A stretch of 64,000 nucleotides of DNA from Robertmurraya dakarensis (GTDB taxonomy: Bacteria; Bacillota; Bacilli; Bacillales; Cytobacillaceae). How positions within the stretch are numbered: the stretch's first letter is position 1; the number at the start of each line of letters is the position of its first letter. The notes under the pieces were generated by a model. The model saw nothing but the letters and a program-made list of their open reading frames with translations. It did not search any database and was not told the origin of the DNA. The DNA is taken from positions 1,366,231 to 1,430,230 of the forward strand of contig NZ_LT707409.1 of the NCBI RefSeq assembly GCF_900156875.1, given 5' to 3'. Both the position numbers and the translations under genes were made by a program. This document shows positions 36,456-45,514 of this stretch, piece after piece.

Positions 36456-37217
36456 TTATAATGATGCACCACCGTCAACAGTAATAACTTGCCCTGTAAT
36501 AAACTTACAGGCTTCACTTGCTAGTAAGAGGGCAGTAGCCTGAAGTGACTCAGGGTCGCCTGTTCTTTTCATTGGATTTCCCAATACTAATCTTTCTTTA
36601 GGTGCATGCTTTGACATATTTGTTTCATATATACCAGGTGCAATGGCATTTACATAGATTCCATATTCAACCCATTTTCTTGCAAGATCTCTTGTCAAAT
36701 GATGAACAGCTGCTTTGCTTGTACTATAACCAATCGCATTTAGCTGATCGGAAGACTTTCCTCTTAAACCAGCAATGGATCCAATATTGATAATCTTCCC
36801 ATAACCACGGCGAATCATATGATTTCCGACCGTCTTTGACATAAGAAATGTTCCTGTGACATTTACGTCTATTACTTTTTTCCAAGCTTCAAGTGGCATA
36901 TTCTCAGCATCTGCCCCCCATGTAGCTCCACTATTGTTTACCAAGATGTCAATTTTCCCGAAATCACCTAGGACTTTTTCTACAGTATTAATGACGTCTT
37001 CCTCATGTGCAATATTACATGCATAAGCAGCTGTTTTAACTTTATATTTTTCATTTAAATATTTAGCACTTCTCTCACAATTTTCTAGTTTGCGAGAGCA
37101 AAGGGCAATATTAGCACCATGGTCTGCAAAAGCCTCTGCTATAATTAGACCAAGTCCAACTCCCCCACCAGTAATTAGTGCAGTACGACCTTGTAAATTA
37201 AATAGTGATTTGGCAAT
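36456..37217 (-). CDS. Short-chain dehydrogenase/reductase with apparent ATT start codon
   Basis: The frame encodes a complete 253-residue SDR: FNLQGRTALITGGGVGLG at the NAD(P) site, VNNSGATWG in place of NNAG, the Ser in NIGSIAG, YSTSK as the Tyr-Lys pair, and an ending VDGGASL. No ATG, GTG or TTG occurs in frame before residue 92, which is past the cofactor site. An ATT at 37215-37217 lies exactly 7 bases after AAGGAG, which overlaps the stop of the thioesterase gene, and sits where family alignment puts the start. AUU starts are known (infC) but rare. The protein resembles gluconate-5-dehydrogenase/FabG-like SDRs, and its substrate is unknown. Confidence 0.72.
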   Translation of the reverse strand: MAKSLFNLQGRTALITGGGVGLGLIIAEAFADHGANIALCSRKLENCERSAKYLNEKYKVKTAAYACNIAHEEDVINTVEKVLGDFGKIDILVNNSGATWGADAENMPLEAWKKVIDVNVTGTFLMSKTVGNHMIRRGYGKIINIGSIAGLRGKSSDQLNAIGYSTSKAAVHHLTRDLARKWVEYGIYVNAIAPGIYETNMSKHAPKERLVLGNPMKRTGDPESLQATALLLASEACKFITGQVITVDGGASL

Positions 37218-37228
37218 TTAATTTCTCC

Positions 37229-37636
37229 TTATTTCATATTTGGGCGAATAACTTTGAAGGTTCCAATTGTTATTGCAAGTAAGGTATCTTTACAATCTCT
37301 AATCTCACCTTCTGCAGTGATGATACTCTTTCCAACCTTCACTACTTTAGCGGTTGCATACAATGTGTCGCCCTCCTTTAAAGGAGCCAAAAAATTAATG
37401 CTAGAATTGATTGTTACCGTTGACTTGTTTGTTACAGTTTTAATTGTAGCCCCCATAACAGTATCGAGAATAGAAAAATAAACTCCTCCATGTACGACAT
37501 CATTTGCATTTTTATGATGTGGGCCAATTTGTAATGAACAATGGACCACACCTTTTTCAGGCCTTTCTATCTTTACCCCTAAGAAATTATTAAAGGGGCT
37601 TCTTGCTTTTTGGCTTACTTTAATGGACTTTTCCAT
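37229..37636 (-). CDS. PaaI-family hotdog thioesterase
   Basis: The 135-residue single hotdog-domain protein has the family core NDVVHGGVYFSILDTVMGA (Asn/His-Gly-Gly and the helix Asp), then TINSSINFLAPLKEGD and a KVVKVGKSI strand. PaaI-type thioesterases hydrolyse aromatic or short acyl-CoAs and often relieve CoA trapping in catabolic operons. GGAGG lies about 14 bases before the ATG, a long spacing. The stop codon overlaps the ribosome site of the next SDR gene. A related protein is at 59691. Confidence 0.88.
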   Translation of the reverse strand: MEKSIKVSQKARSPFNNFLGVKIERPEKGVVHCSLQIGPHHKNANDVVHGGVYFSILDTVMGATIKTVTNKSTVTINSSINFLAPLKEGDTLYATAKVVKVGKSIITAEGEIRDCKDTLLAITIGTFKVIRPNMK

Positions 37637-37692
37637 TCAATTACTTAGAGCCTCCTTTGTTTTTTGAATAATCAGAACTTTTAATCCGCTAT

Positions 37693-39258
37693 TTATATAT
37701 TTCTCGTTCTTTCTCTCCAAAAAGGTTCACGTAATTCCCTTCTCATCACTTTACCATAGGGATTAACAGGAATTGATTCTACAAACTCAATTGATTTTGG
37801 TTTTTTGTAACTAGCTATCTTACTTTTCACAAACTCAATGATTTCACTTTCTGTGGCTTCATGACCATCTTTTAAAACAACAAATGCTTTAACCGCTTCT
37901 CCCCACTCATCATCTGGTACACCAATTACTGCAGACTGAAAAATCGCATTATGAGCATGTAAGGCTTCCTCTACTTCTCTTGGATATATATTAAAACCAC
38001 CACTAATAATCATGTCATGTTTACGATCGACGATAAAAAGGTATCTATCCTCGTCCATGAAGCCCATATCACCAGTGCGTAGCCAACCATCTTGCAGGCG
38101 CTCTTCAGTAGCCAAAGGATTTTTCCAATATCCTTTCATGACGTGGTTACCTTTAACAGTAATTTCCCCCACTTTTCCCTGTGGCAATTCATTCCCTTCG
38201 TTATCCAGTATTTTTATCTGTATTAATGTCAGTTCTCTTCCAGCAGATGATAGCCGGCCAACTTCTTTCTCATTACCGTCAATTTTATGATCTTCCTTTG
38301 ATAGTAAAACACACTGTGCACCAGCCTCAGTTAAACCATATCCTTGAGCGAAAATATTTCCAAGTTTCTTTTGCGCTTGCTTTAGGTGCTCAACAGGCAT
38401 TGGAGCAGCTCCGTATAAGATCGTTTTAAGGGAGGATAAATCATATTCATGAAGCTTAGGATAATTGATCAAAAAAAGAATCATCGTTGGTACCATCATT
38501 AAGGTTGTTCCTTTTTCCGTTTGAATCGTCTCTAAAAGTAATTTTGGATCAAACTCCGGTAAAATTACATTTACAGCCCCCTTCATAAAGTGAGGCAGCA
38601 TTAAAGCACCACTAGCATGAGTAATTGGCCCAACATGAATAACTACGTCATCTTTTTCAGGTCTTGTTGAATCTAATATCTGATTAATTGCACTTGCAAC
38701 ATGATTTTTTTCAGTTACCATGACACCCTTAGGGAGTCCGGTTGTCCCCGAAGTATAACGAATAGACGAAAGATCCTCTTCATTGATCTGTATCATCGGA
38801 TCTATGTTTGATTGACTGTTCAAAAGGAATTCATAGTCTCTAAAATCTTCTGTTCCCCCTCCAACGCGAATATAGTTTTTAACAATTGGTAACTGGGGTT
38901 TTATATCTTTGATGATATCAGTAAATTCTTCTCCGAAGATGACAGTGTTAGCTTCGGAATGATTTAGCATATATGCATGTTCATTCCCTGACAATCTGGC
39001 ATTTAGCGGAACAAGAACAAATCCAGCTTTTGCAAAAGCAAAATTACATTCCATTCCTTGGAGGGAGTTGTGTAAAAGAACACCTACTCTGTCACCCTTT
39101 TTTACTCCTAAAGAAAGCAAAGCATTCTGTAATCGATTTAAGCGATCATCAAATTGCGCAAACGTTAACCTTACTTCTCCGGAAACTACCGCCAATTCAT
39201 CGCTAAAACGTTGAACGGCACGACGGATAAGATAATCACTAGTAACTTGTAATCCCAT
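37693..39258 (-). CDS. Acyl-CoA synthetase (AMP-forming), fatty-acid/aryl CoA ligase type
   Basis: The 521-residue ANL ligase has YTSGTTGLPKG, YGLTEAG, DRKHDMIISGGFNIYP, and VNPYGKVMRREL with the catalytic Lys. It is from a different branch than the SLEYWAQ ligases elsewhere in the island and resembles long-chain fatty-acid or aromatic acid CoA ligases. GAGGGGGATAAT lies before the ATG. It follows oppF by about 64 bases and is followed by thioesterase and SDR genes, so uptake and activation are encoded together. Confidence 0.92.
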   Translation of the reverse strand: MGLQVTSDYLIRRAVQRFSDELAVVSGEVRLTFAQFDDRLNRLQNALLSLGVKKGDRVGVLLHNSLQGMECNFAFAKAGFVLVPLNARLSGNEHAYMLNHSEANTVIFGEEFTDIIKDIKPQLPIVKNYIRVGGGTEDFRDYEFLLNSQSNIDPMIQINEEDLSSIRYTSGTTGLPKGVMVTEKNHVASAINQILDSTRPEKDDVVIHVGPITHASGALMLPHFMKGAVNVILPEFDPKLLLETIQTEKGTTLMMVPTMILFLINYPKLHEYDLSSLKTILYGAAPMPVEHLKQAQKKLGNIFAQGYGLTEAGAQCVLLSKEDHKIDGNEKEVGRLSSAGRELTLIQIKILDNEGNELPQGKVGEITVKGNHVMKGYWKNPLATEERLQDGWLRTGDMGFMDEDRYLFIVDRKHDMIISGGFNIYPREVEEALHAHNAIFQSAVIGVPDDEWGEAVKAFVVLKDGHEATESEIIEFVKSKIASYKKPKSIEFVESIPVNPYGKVMRRELREPFWRERTRNI

Positions 39259-39322
39259 ATTATCCCCCTCATTTACTCACTAATTTAAAAATAATTTTAG
39301 ATGTATTTGTCAACCTCTAGTG

Positions 39323-40318
39323 CTATATAATATGGCACGCAGCTTTATGGTCACCTTTAATTTCCTTATATTCAGGGTATATTTCTGCACATTTTTCCGT
39401 TTTAAATGGGCAACGAGTATGAAAATGACAACCCTTTGGTGGATTTTTTGGACTGGGAACATCCCCAGTTAAAATAATTCGCTGTTTTTTATCTTTTAAT
39501 TTCGGATCTGCAATGGGTACTGAAGACATTAGTGCTTTCGTATAAGGGTGTTGCGGATTTTGAAATACTTCCTCCCTTGAACCCATCTCAACAATTCTTC
39601 CTAAATACATGACTGCAACTCGATCACTAATATGTTCGACAACACTAAGATCATGAGAGATAAAAATGTATGTTAAATTAAATTTCTTTTGCAATTCTTC
39701 TAGTAGGTTAAGTATTTGAGATTGTATGGAAACATCTAAGGCAGAAACAGGCTCATCACAGACGATTAGTTGAGGATTCAATGCTAATGCCCTAGCAATT
39801 CCTATGCGTTGCCTTTGTCCACCAGAAAATTCATGTGGATACCTATATAGATGATGCGGCCCTAAACCTACTAAATCTAGCAGTTCTAGTACTCTTGTTT
39901 CCATTTCTTCATTCGTCATTTTTCTATTAATGACAAGGGGCTCACTGATAATCTTCTTTATAGTATGTTTTGGATTTAACGAACTGTAAGTATCTTGAAA
40001 AATAATCTGGATGTTTTTACGTAAATCCCTTAATTCATTTCGATTCTTATCCAGCATATTTTCTTCATTAAAAATGATTTTTCCGGAAGTTGGTTCAGTC
40101 AATCGCAGTAAACTCATACCAACTGTACTCTTTCCGCAACCAGATTCTCCAACAATGCTGAATGTCTCACCTTTTTTTACGGTAAAACTAACACCATCCA
40201 CTGCTTTTACTTCTCCGGTTGTCTTACCAAATACTCCGTTTTTGATAGGGAAATGCTTTTTCAACTCTTGAACGACCATAAGATCTTCTTTTTCATTTTC
40301 TATAATAACTTGTTCCAA
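39323..40318 (-). CDS. oppF: Oligopeptide-type ABC transporter ATP-binding protein OppF
   Basis: The 331-residue ATPase has Walker A GESGCGKS, signature FSGGQRQR, Walker B LIVCDEPVSALD, and the oligopeptide C-terminal Cys motif (CHFHTRCPFKTEKC), which in several family members holds an iron-sulfur cluster. It energises the permease pair with OppD. The gene overlaps the end of oppD by 19 bases. A TTG start is indicated by AGGAGGGTGCGCTG directly upstream. Gene symbol by family; the true substrate may not be peptides. Confidence 0.9.
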   Translation of the reverse strand: MEQVIIENEKEDLMVVQELKKHFPIKNGVFGKTTGEVKAVDGVSFTVKKGETFSIVGESGCGKSTVGMSLLRLTEPTSGKIIFNEENMLDKNRNELRDLRKNIQIIFQDTYSSLNPKHTIKKIISEPLVINRKMTNEEMETRVLELLDLVGLGPHHLYRYPHEFSGGQRQRIGIARALALNPQLIVCDEPVSALDVSIQSQILNLLEELQKKFNLTYIFISHDLSVVEHISDRVAVMYLGRIVEMGSREEVFQNPQHPYTKALMSSVPIADPKLKDKKQRIILTGDVPSPKNPPKGCHFHTRCPFKTEKCAEIYPEYKEIKGDHKAACHII

Positions 40319-41262
40319 CAGCGCACCCTCCTGCCCTCTTGAATTTCTTCAAGCTTTGGTTCCGACTCAAAGCATTTATCTGTAGCAAACTCACAGCGTG
40401 GATTAAAGCGGCACCCTTTTGGCATATTTTCACGATCAGGCACCATTCCGTCGATAACATGAAGTTTTTCTTTCGGACTACCTAGTCTTGGAGCTGAGAG
40501 CATAAGACCTCGGGTATATGGATGAAGAGGCTGCTCAAATATGTCTTCTACTTTGCCTTCTTCAACAATTTGACCGGCATACATGACAATGGCTCGTTGA
40601 CAAGTTTCTGCAACAACCCCTAGATCATGTGTTATCATCACAACACTCATATTAAAATCTTTTTGTAATTCCAAGATTAAATCTAGAATCTGCGCTTGGA
40701 TTGTAACATCTAAAGCCGTTGTTGGTTCGTCAGCAATAAGAATTTTGGGATTACATGCAAGAGCCATCGCAATCATTACTCTTTGCCTCATTCCACCAGA
40801 CAACTCATGAGGGTAAGCCTTGAGTTTCTCTTCTGGATCGGGTATTTTCACTTTTTGTAAAACTTCTATCGATCTTTTCTTTATTTCTGCAGCATTATAG
40901 TTTGTATGGTACTTAAACACTTCTGCAATTTGATTGCCTATCGTAAAAGAAGGATTGAGTGATGTAAGTGGCTCTTGGAAAATCATTGCCATATCCTTCC
41001 CACGAATTTGATTCATTTTTTTCGTTGTAAACGAAGTCAGATCTTTTCCGTCAAAAATAATGCTTCCTGAACTAAGCTTAATATTTTGAGGAAGCAAGCC
41101 CATTATTGAAAGCGCAGTCATACTTTTCCCACAACCACTTTCACCTACGACGGCCAATGTTTCACCTTGTTTTACCTGAAAGCTAATATTATCTAATATC
41201 GAATTGATTTGATTATTGTCAGGGCCAACTTTAAGGTCCTTAATTTCCATTAATGTTGTCAT
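40300..41262 (-). CDS. oppD: Oligopeptide-type ABC transporter ATP-binding protein OppD
   Basis: The 320-residue ATPase has Walker A GESGCGKS, signature LSGGMRQR, Walker B ILIADEPTTALD, and a C-terminal Cys motif (CRFNPRCEFATDKC). It pairs with OppF to drive the importer. AGGGGGAGCTGAA precedes the ATG. It lies 12 bases after oppC in the order oppB, oppC, oppD, oppF. Confidence 0.92.
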   Translation of the reverse strand: MTTLMEIKDLKVGPDNNQINSILDNISFQVKQGETLAVVGESGCGKSMTALSIMGLLPQNIKLSSGSIIFDGKDLTSFTTKKMNQIRGKDMAMIFQEPLTSLNPSFTIGNQIAEVFKYHTNYNAAEIKKRSIEVLQKVKIPDPEEKLKAYPHELSGGMRQRVMIAMALACNPKILIADEPTTALDVTIQAQILDLILELQKDFNMSVVMITHDLGVVAETCQRAIVMYAGQIVEEGKVEDIFEQPLHPYTRGLMLSAPRLGSPKEKLHVIDGMVPDRENMPKGCRFNPRCEFATDKCFESEPKLEEIQEGRRVRCWNKLL

Positions 41263-41273
41263 TTCAGCTCCCC

Positions 41274-42179
41274 CTATTTGCGTTTTTTACTAATATGTGG
41301 ATCGAGTGCATCTCTAAGTGCATCCCCCACTAGATTGAAAGAAATAGATACAATAATCAGTGCCAAGCCTGGATAAATCGCTAGTGCTGGTTTAGTTGCT
41401 ACATGTGGGAACCCATCCATAATCATATTTCCCCACGTGGCTGTTGGTGGCTGAATACCTAAACCTAAGAAGCTTAAACTTGCTTCAACCATAATCGCTG
41501 AAGTCATATGCAAAGCAGAGATTACCAAGAATGAACTAAGTACGTTTGGAAGGATATGAGATATAAGAATCCTTATCGTCCCACTTCCCATGGAAATTGC
41601 TGCTTTTACAAATTCCTTTTCTTTTACATCAAGAGTCGACCCACGAGCAATCCTCGCACAACTAGGAAGAAGTCCCACTGTAATCACTAAAATAAGAGTA
41701 TAAATATTAGAACCAGCAGCAACTAACACCATTAAACCTAGTAATAAAAGTGGAATCGTTTGAATTGATTCTAGCACTCTCATTAAAATATCATCTAATT
41801 TTCCACCTTTATATCCAGCGATCATTCCGATCGCAAAACCGATTACACTACTTAGTGCAACAGAAATCACACCAACCAACATTGATGTTCGTGCACCATA
41901 AATGATTCGACTCAGGACATCCCTACCGTAAATATCAGTCCCTAGCCAATGTTCTGATGAAGAGGACTTCATTCGGTTTATGACATCTTGAGTATTCGGA
42001 TCGTAAGGAGCAACAAGGGGAGCTGCAATTGCCATAATGCTCACAATGATTAATACCCATAGAGCAATCATTCCAATTTTATTACCTCGAAAGGCAGCCC
42101 ATTCTGCCGACTTTCTTTTACTGTTTTTTTTGATTACATTTAGATCTTCAACTTCTTTTATAATCGTTCTTTCCATCAT
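41274..42179 (-). CDS. oppC: Oligopeptide-type ABC transporter permease OppC
   Basis: The 301-residue membrane protein has an N-terminal cytoplasmic tail and a first helix (IALWVLIIVSIMAIAAPLV). It has the block HWLGTDIYGRDVLSR and an EAA-type loop around KAAISMGSGTIRILISHILPN, and it ends DALDPHISKKRK. It forms the channel with OppB. AAGGGAGGCCAAG precedes the ATG. Confidence 0.92.
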   Translation of the reverse strand: MMERTIIKEVEDLNVIKKNSKRKSAEWAAFRGNKIGMIALWVLIIVSIMAIAAPLVAPYDPNTQDVINRMKSSSSEHWLGTDIYGRDVLSRIIYGARTSMLVGVISVALSSVIGFAIGMIAGYKGGKLDDILMRVLESIQTIPLLLLGLMVLVAAGSNIYTLILVITVGLLPSCARIARGSTLDVKEKEFVKAAISMGSGTIRILISHILPNVLSSFLVISALHMTSAIMVEASLSFLGLGIQPPTATWGNMIMDGFPHVATKPALAIYPGLALIIVSISFNLVGDALRDALDPHISKKRK

Positions 42180-42196
42180 CTTGGCCTCCCTTCCTT

Positions 42197-43132
42197 TTAG
42201 CTAGGTCGAATTCTAGGATTTATGATCGAATAACTGATATCAACTAATAGATTCACGACCATGACTGCAATTGCAAATAGCACTAAACACCCTTGCAGCA
42301 CAGGGAAATCACGTGTAGTAATTGCTCCAATAGCTAGACTTCCTAACCCTGGACGACTAAAAATAGATTCTGTAATAACTGCACCGCTTAATAAGCCGGT
42401 CATTTGTAAACCAATAACCGTTACAACAGGAATAAGTGTATTTCTTAATACATGTTTGTATATTACTAATTTCTCAGGTATTCCCTTTGCCCATGCTGTA
42501 CGAATATAATCTTGGTTAATTTCATCTAGCATACTGGAACGTGTATACCTCATAACAGACGCTGATAGAATTAAGCCAATGGTAAGTGACGGCAAGATTA
42601 AGTAATAAATTTGGTTTAGAAATCCTTCACCTGTTCCCATCGAAGGAAAAATTGCCATTTTCAGTGAAAATGCTAGAATCATATAAATTCCAAGAAGGAA
42701 CGGTGGAACCGATAATCCAATGATCGATATGAATCTTAAAAAATTATCAATCTTCGTATTTCTTTTAAGTGCTGAAATTATCCCTAATGGAATCCCAATT
42801 ACACATCCGAAAATAATACCAAAAAAGGTTAAATTAAGTGTATCGGGAAATACTGCGAATAACTGGGCAGATACGGACTCACCTGAAATAAAAGATTCAC
42901 CAAAATCAGCCTGAACAATGTCCCCTAAATATGCGAGATATTGTTTCCATAAGGGTTCATTAAGCCCCATTTCTTCACGCAAAGCTTCTACTGCAGCCGG
43001 AGTTGCATTATCACCTAGCATCGCAACAGCTGGATCACCAGGGAGAATACGAAGTCCAAAAAAGATAATGGAAATCGTTAAGAACATTGTCGGCAACGTT
43101 ACTAAAAGTCGTCGAAAAATAAATTTAAACAT
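42197..43132 (-). CDS. oppB: Oligopeptide-type ABC transporter permease OppB
   Basis: This permease of about 311 residues begins FKFIFRRLLVTLPTMF. It has LRILPGDPAVAMLG, an EAA-type loop (AKGIPEKLVIYKHVLRNT), and the family ending INPRIRPS. It is the first gene of the operon oppB-C-D-F, synthetase, thioesterase, SDR. The start is ambiguous among three nearby ATGs; the third has GGAGG at 8 bases. No binding protein is encoded with it. A cre-like box lies about 75 bases upstream. Confidence 0.9.
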   Translation of the reverse strand: MFKFIFRRLLVTLPTMFLTISIIFFGLRILPGDPAVAMLGDNATPAAVEALREEMGLNEPLWKQYLAYLGDIVQADFGESFISGESVSAQLFAVFPDTLNLTFFGIIFGCVIGIPLGIISALKRNTKIDNFLRFISIIGLSVPPFLLGIYMILAFSLKMAIFPSMGTGEGFLNQIYYLILPSLTIGLILSASVMRYTRSSMLDEINQDYIRTAWAKGIPEKLVIYKHVLRNTLIPVVTVIGLQMTGLLSGAVITESIFSRPGLGSLAIGAITTRDFPVLQGCLVLFAIAVMVVNLLVDISYSIINPRIRPS

Positions 43133-43208
43133 CTCCATCTCCTCCATTCTTTTATTTTTTCGAATAATTATTATTTAATTTAGTGAATAGCTAATATTAC
43201 CAACGAGA

Positions 43209-43222
43209 TGATAACGCTTACA
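43209..43222. promoter_or_regulatory. cre-like (CcpA) box upstream of the opp operon
   Basis: TGATAACGCTTACA differs from the Bacillus cre consensus (TGWAANCGNTNWCA) at one position. It lies about 77 bases before the oppB start, where binding of CcpA could repress the operon when preferred sugars are present (inference). Confidence 0.5.
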
Positions 43223-43524
43223 ACTAAACTATTACTGTGCTCAATGTTTATCTAGCTAAAGGAAATTTTTAGCCTTTAATCTACTTTTTATTATTGATGT
43301 AATAATTTACTTAATTTTCTTAATTATATGATAATTTTATTTTATACAAGCTAAAAAGTAAAATAGGGATATTTTATATCAAATATAAATCTTTTTAATA
43401 TCTAATAAGAAATATCCTTATCTATCACAATTTAGCTTTATCTGAATGTTCCTCTTGTTTCCCCGATCTGATTTCGATTAATAGTCTTCTGTAGGTAAAA
43501 GCATTTTTTCGTTTACTACAATAA

Positions 43525-43548
43525 AGTAAAAAGTACCCTTTCGGGCAC
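43525..43548 (-). terminator. Rho-independent terminator of sqhC
   Basis: On the minus strand, GTGCCC pairs with GGGTAC (one G-T pair) around a GAAA tetraloop (43533-43548) and is followed by TTTTTACTTT. It starts 28 bases after the sqhC stop codon. Confidence 0.7.
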
Positions 43549-43576
43549 CCTAAAAAGGTTTGTAATGAAGTTCAAG

Positions 43577-45454
43577 CTAAAATTTTTTAAGATAGCTCCC
43601 CAATGCCAACAGTGGAAAAATATACCGATAACTATGATAATGAATATAAAAATCCCCGGCCATGCCCTGACCTTTTGGATAATTTGTTGTCCAATCGTCA
43701 CGCTCCAAATTTTTGAGTAAGTATTCAACACCTGCTTTAATCGCTTTTGTCGGTTGATCACAAGCAGAAATGAGGGCATCCACTGCCCATGCAGTATGTG
43801 TTAAAGTACTGGCCCCAAGAGGTACATACTTGTTTTTGCTGTCGCTTTTACATGACTCGCCCCAGCCGCCGTCTCGGTTTTGAATGCCCTCCAACCAAGC
43901 CACAGCTTTTGAAACCCGCCGATGTGTCGGAAGGACTCCAACCGCCATTAACCCTGTAAGAGCAGCCCAAGTTCCGTAAATAAAACAAATTCCCCACCGT
44001 CCGTACCAAGATCCATCTTTTTCCTGATGATGAAATAACCATTCCTTCCCTTTTTCCACAGATGGATGATGTTTGGGCAGGTTTGTATACCTTCCGAGGA
44101 ACTCCAATGTTCGTCCCGTCAGGTCTCCAGACGGCGGATCAGCGAGGATAAATTCCGCTTTTTCGATCGGAAAAAACTTGAGGAGACTGCTGTTTGTATT
44201 TTTCTCAAAAGCAGGCCAGCCGCCATCATCATTTTGCATCGATAACACCCACAGTACTCCGCGCTCCCAGGCCTGCCTGTAAGCTGAATGGCTAGGCACC
44301 ATTCTTGAAAGTGATCTTAAAGACGCTGTTGTATCGTCTACATCTGGATTAAAGGTGTTAATGTCTGAAAATCCCCATCCTCCTGGGAAATCGTGAGGAT
44401 TATTGATGGCCCAGTCACCATAAAGAGAGTGCTGCCGCTTCAGTAAATAACCGTTTGCTTTCTTAATCATTGAATCATCCGGAGTCACTCCTGCTTCCTG
44501 TAAAGCCGTATTGATCAAAGAAGTATTCCAAACAGCAGCGCTTGTATACTGCATATGAGGCAGGCCATCGATTTCACACTTCATGTCCTTCAACCCTTCC
44601 ACCGCTTTCATAATAGCAGGGTGATTTTTCGGATATTCTAACGAAAGCAAAGCAAAAATCATTAAAAATGTTGAACTAAAATAACTATAAAATGTCCCAT
44701 CAGATTCAGTGTGGCGGAGCATATACTGTTCGGCTTGCTCGATCGCCATCTTTTTCAGCTGCTGCGGCAAACCAATTAAACATTTAATTCCATCGCTAAG
44801 AGTGGAAAAAACTGACCGCCACTCTTCATCAAAAGCAAGATCCTCCTGCTCTCTATTTTTACCAGTATATAAATCGGATAAATCAGGTGATTTCTTATTT
44901 TTGAGACTGTACTTTTTTTCAGATAAAATCATAATCGGTGTCAAATTGGCTCTTCCGAAAACAGAAAAGCTGTAAAAATGTATCGGAAAGGTCGGCGGCA
45001 GCAAGATCATTTCAACAGGAATAGGGAAAAACGCCGGCCATTTGTATTGCCCTGTAAGTGCAAGCATGATCTTGGTGAGCATATGTGCACCTTCCATTCC
45101 TCCATGAGCTAAAATAAACTTTCTCGCCATTTTCAGCCTGGCATCATGACGGTGAAAATACCCTGAATATAACAGGGCGTAATACGCTTCAATGGTGGCA
45201 GTGACATTGCCCTCACCCTGCTCATCATAAAATAACTTCCAGGCGCCGTTTTCTTCTTGTTTGCTCAGTATCCTTTCTGACAGACCCTTTATCAGATTTT
45301 CATCATCTATTTCCAATGTCCTTAATAAAATAATCATATAGCAATCCGTTGAGATTCCTGTTTCAAAAGGGTAACGCCAGGTTCCATCAGGGTGTTGATC
45401 TCCCCTTAATTTATCAATTAACGAGTTCATCCCGTCCTTAATGCGTTTTTCCAT
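43577..45454 (-). CDS. sqhC: Sporulenol synthase / squalene-hopene cyclase family terpene cyclase
   Basis: The 625-residue alpha-toroid cyclase has the protonating DxDD motif as DVDDTTA at 371-377 and several QW-type repeats (QNDDGGWPAFEKN, EKDGSWYGRWG, QNRDGGWGESC). In Bacillus, SqhC cyclises tetraprenyl-beta-curcumene to sporulenol-type sesquarterpenes in spores, while relatives cyclise squalene. The length matches the Bacillus enzyme. TGAGGTGAGATC precedes the ATG. The gene is divergent from the DUF2515 gene across a 60-base gap, and a terminator follows. It is base-compositionally more ordinary than the AT-rich catabolic genes to its left. Confidence 0.93.
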   Translation of the reverse strand: MEKRIKDGMNSLIDKLRGDQHPDGTWRYPFETGISTDCYMIILLRTLEIDDENLIKGLSERILSKQEENGAWKLFYDEQGEGNVTATIEAYYALLYSGYFHRHDARLKMARKFILAHGGMEGAHMLTKIMLALTGQYKWPAFFPIPVEMILLPPTFPIHFYSFSVFGRANLTPIMILSEKKYSLKNKKSPDLSDLYTGKNREQEDLAFDEEWRSVFSTLSDGIKCLIGLPQQLKKMAIEQAEQYMLRHTESDGTFYSYFSSTFLMIFALLSLEYPKNHPAIMKAVEGLKDMKCEIDGLPHMQYTSAAVWNTSLINTALQEAGVTPDDSMIKKANGYLLKRQHSLYGDWAINNPHDFPGGWGFSDINTFNPDVDDTTASLRSLSRMVPSHSAYRQAWERGVLWVLSMQNDDGGWPAFEKNTNSSLLKFFPIEKAEFILADPPSGDLTGRTLEFLGRYTNLPKHHPSVEKGKEWLFHHQEKDGSWYGRWGICFIYGTWAALTGLMAVGVLPTHRRVSKAVAWLEGIQNRDGGWGESCKSDSKNKYVPLGASTLTHTAWAVDALISACDQPTKAIKAGVEYLLKNLERDDWTTNYPKGQGMAGDFYIHYHSYRYIFPLLALGSYLKKF

Positions 45455-45514
45455 GATCTCACCTCATCACTATACATATTCGCTTGGGGCGAAGAGAATT
45501 CGCAGGAGGTGGTT

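Larger units (their letters stand above)
43133..43576. other. Intergenic region between the opp operon and sqhC
   Basis: The left part should contain the promoter and control region of the opp operon, including a cre-like box at 43209-43222. The middle (43280-43430) is very AT-rich without recognisable paired promoter boxes. The right end holds the sqhC terminator. The short frames here are out of frame with neighbours and lack ribosome sites, so no gene is called. Confidence 0.55.

Noticed and set aside
43516..43779. 87-codon minus-strand frame at the end of sqhC
   Set aside because: It is out of frame with sqhC, overlaps its 3' end and terminator, and has no supporting site.
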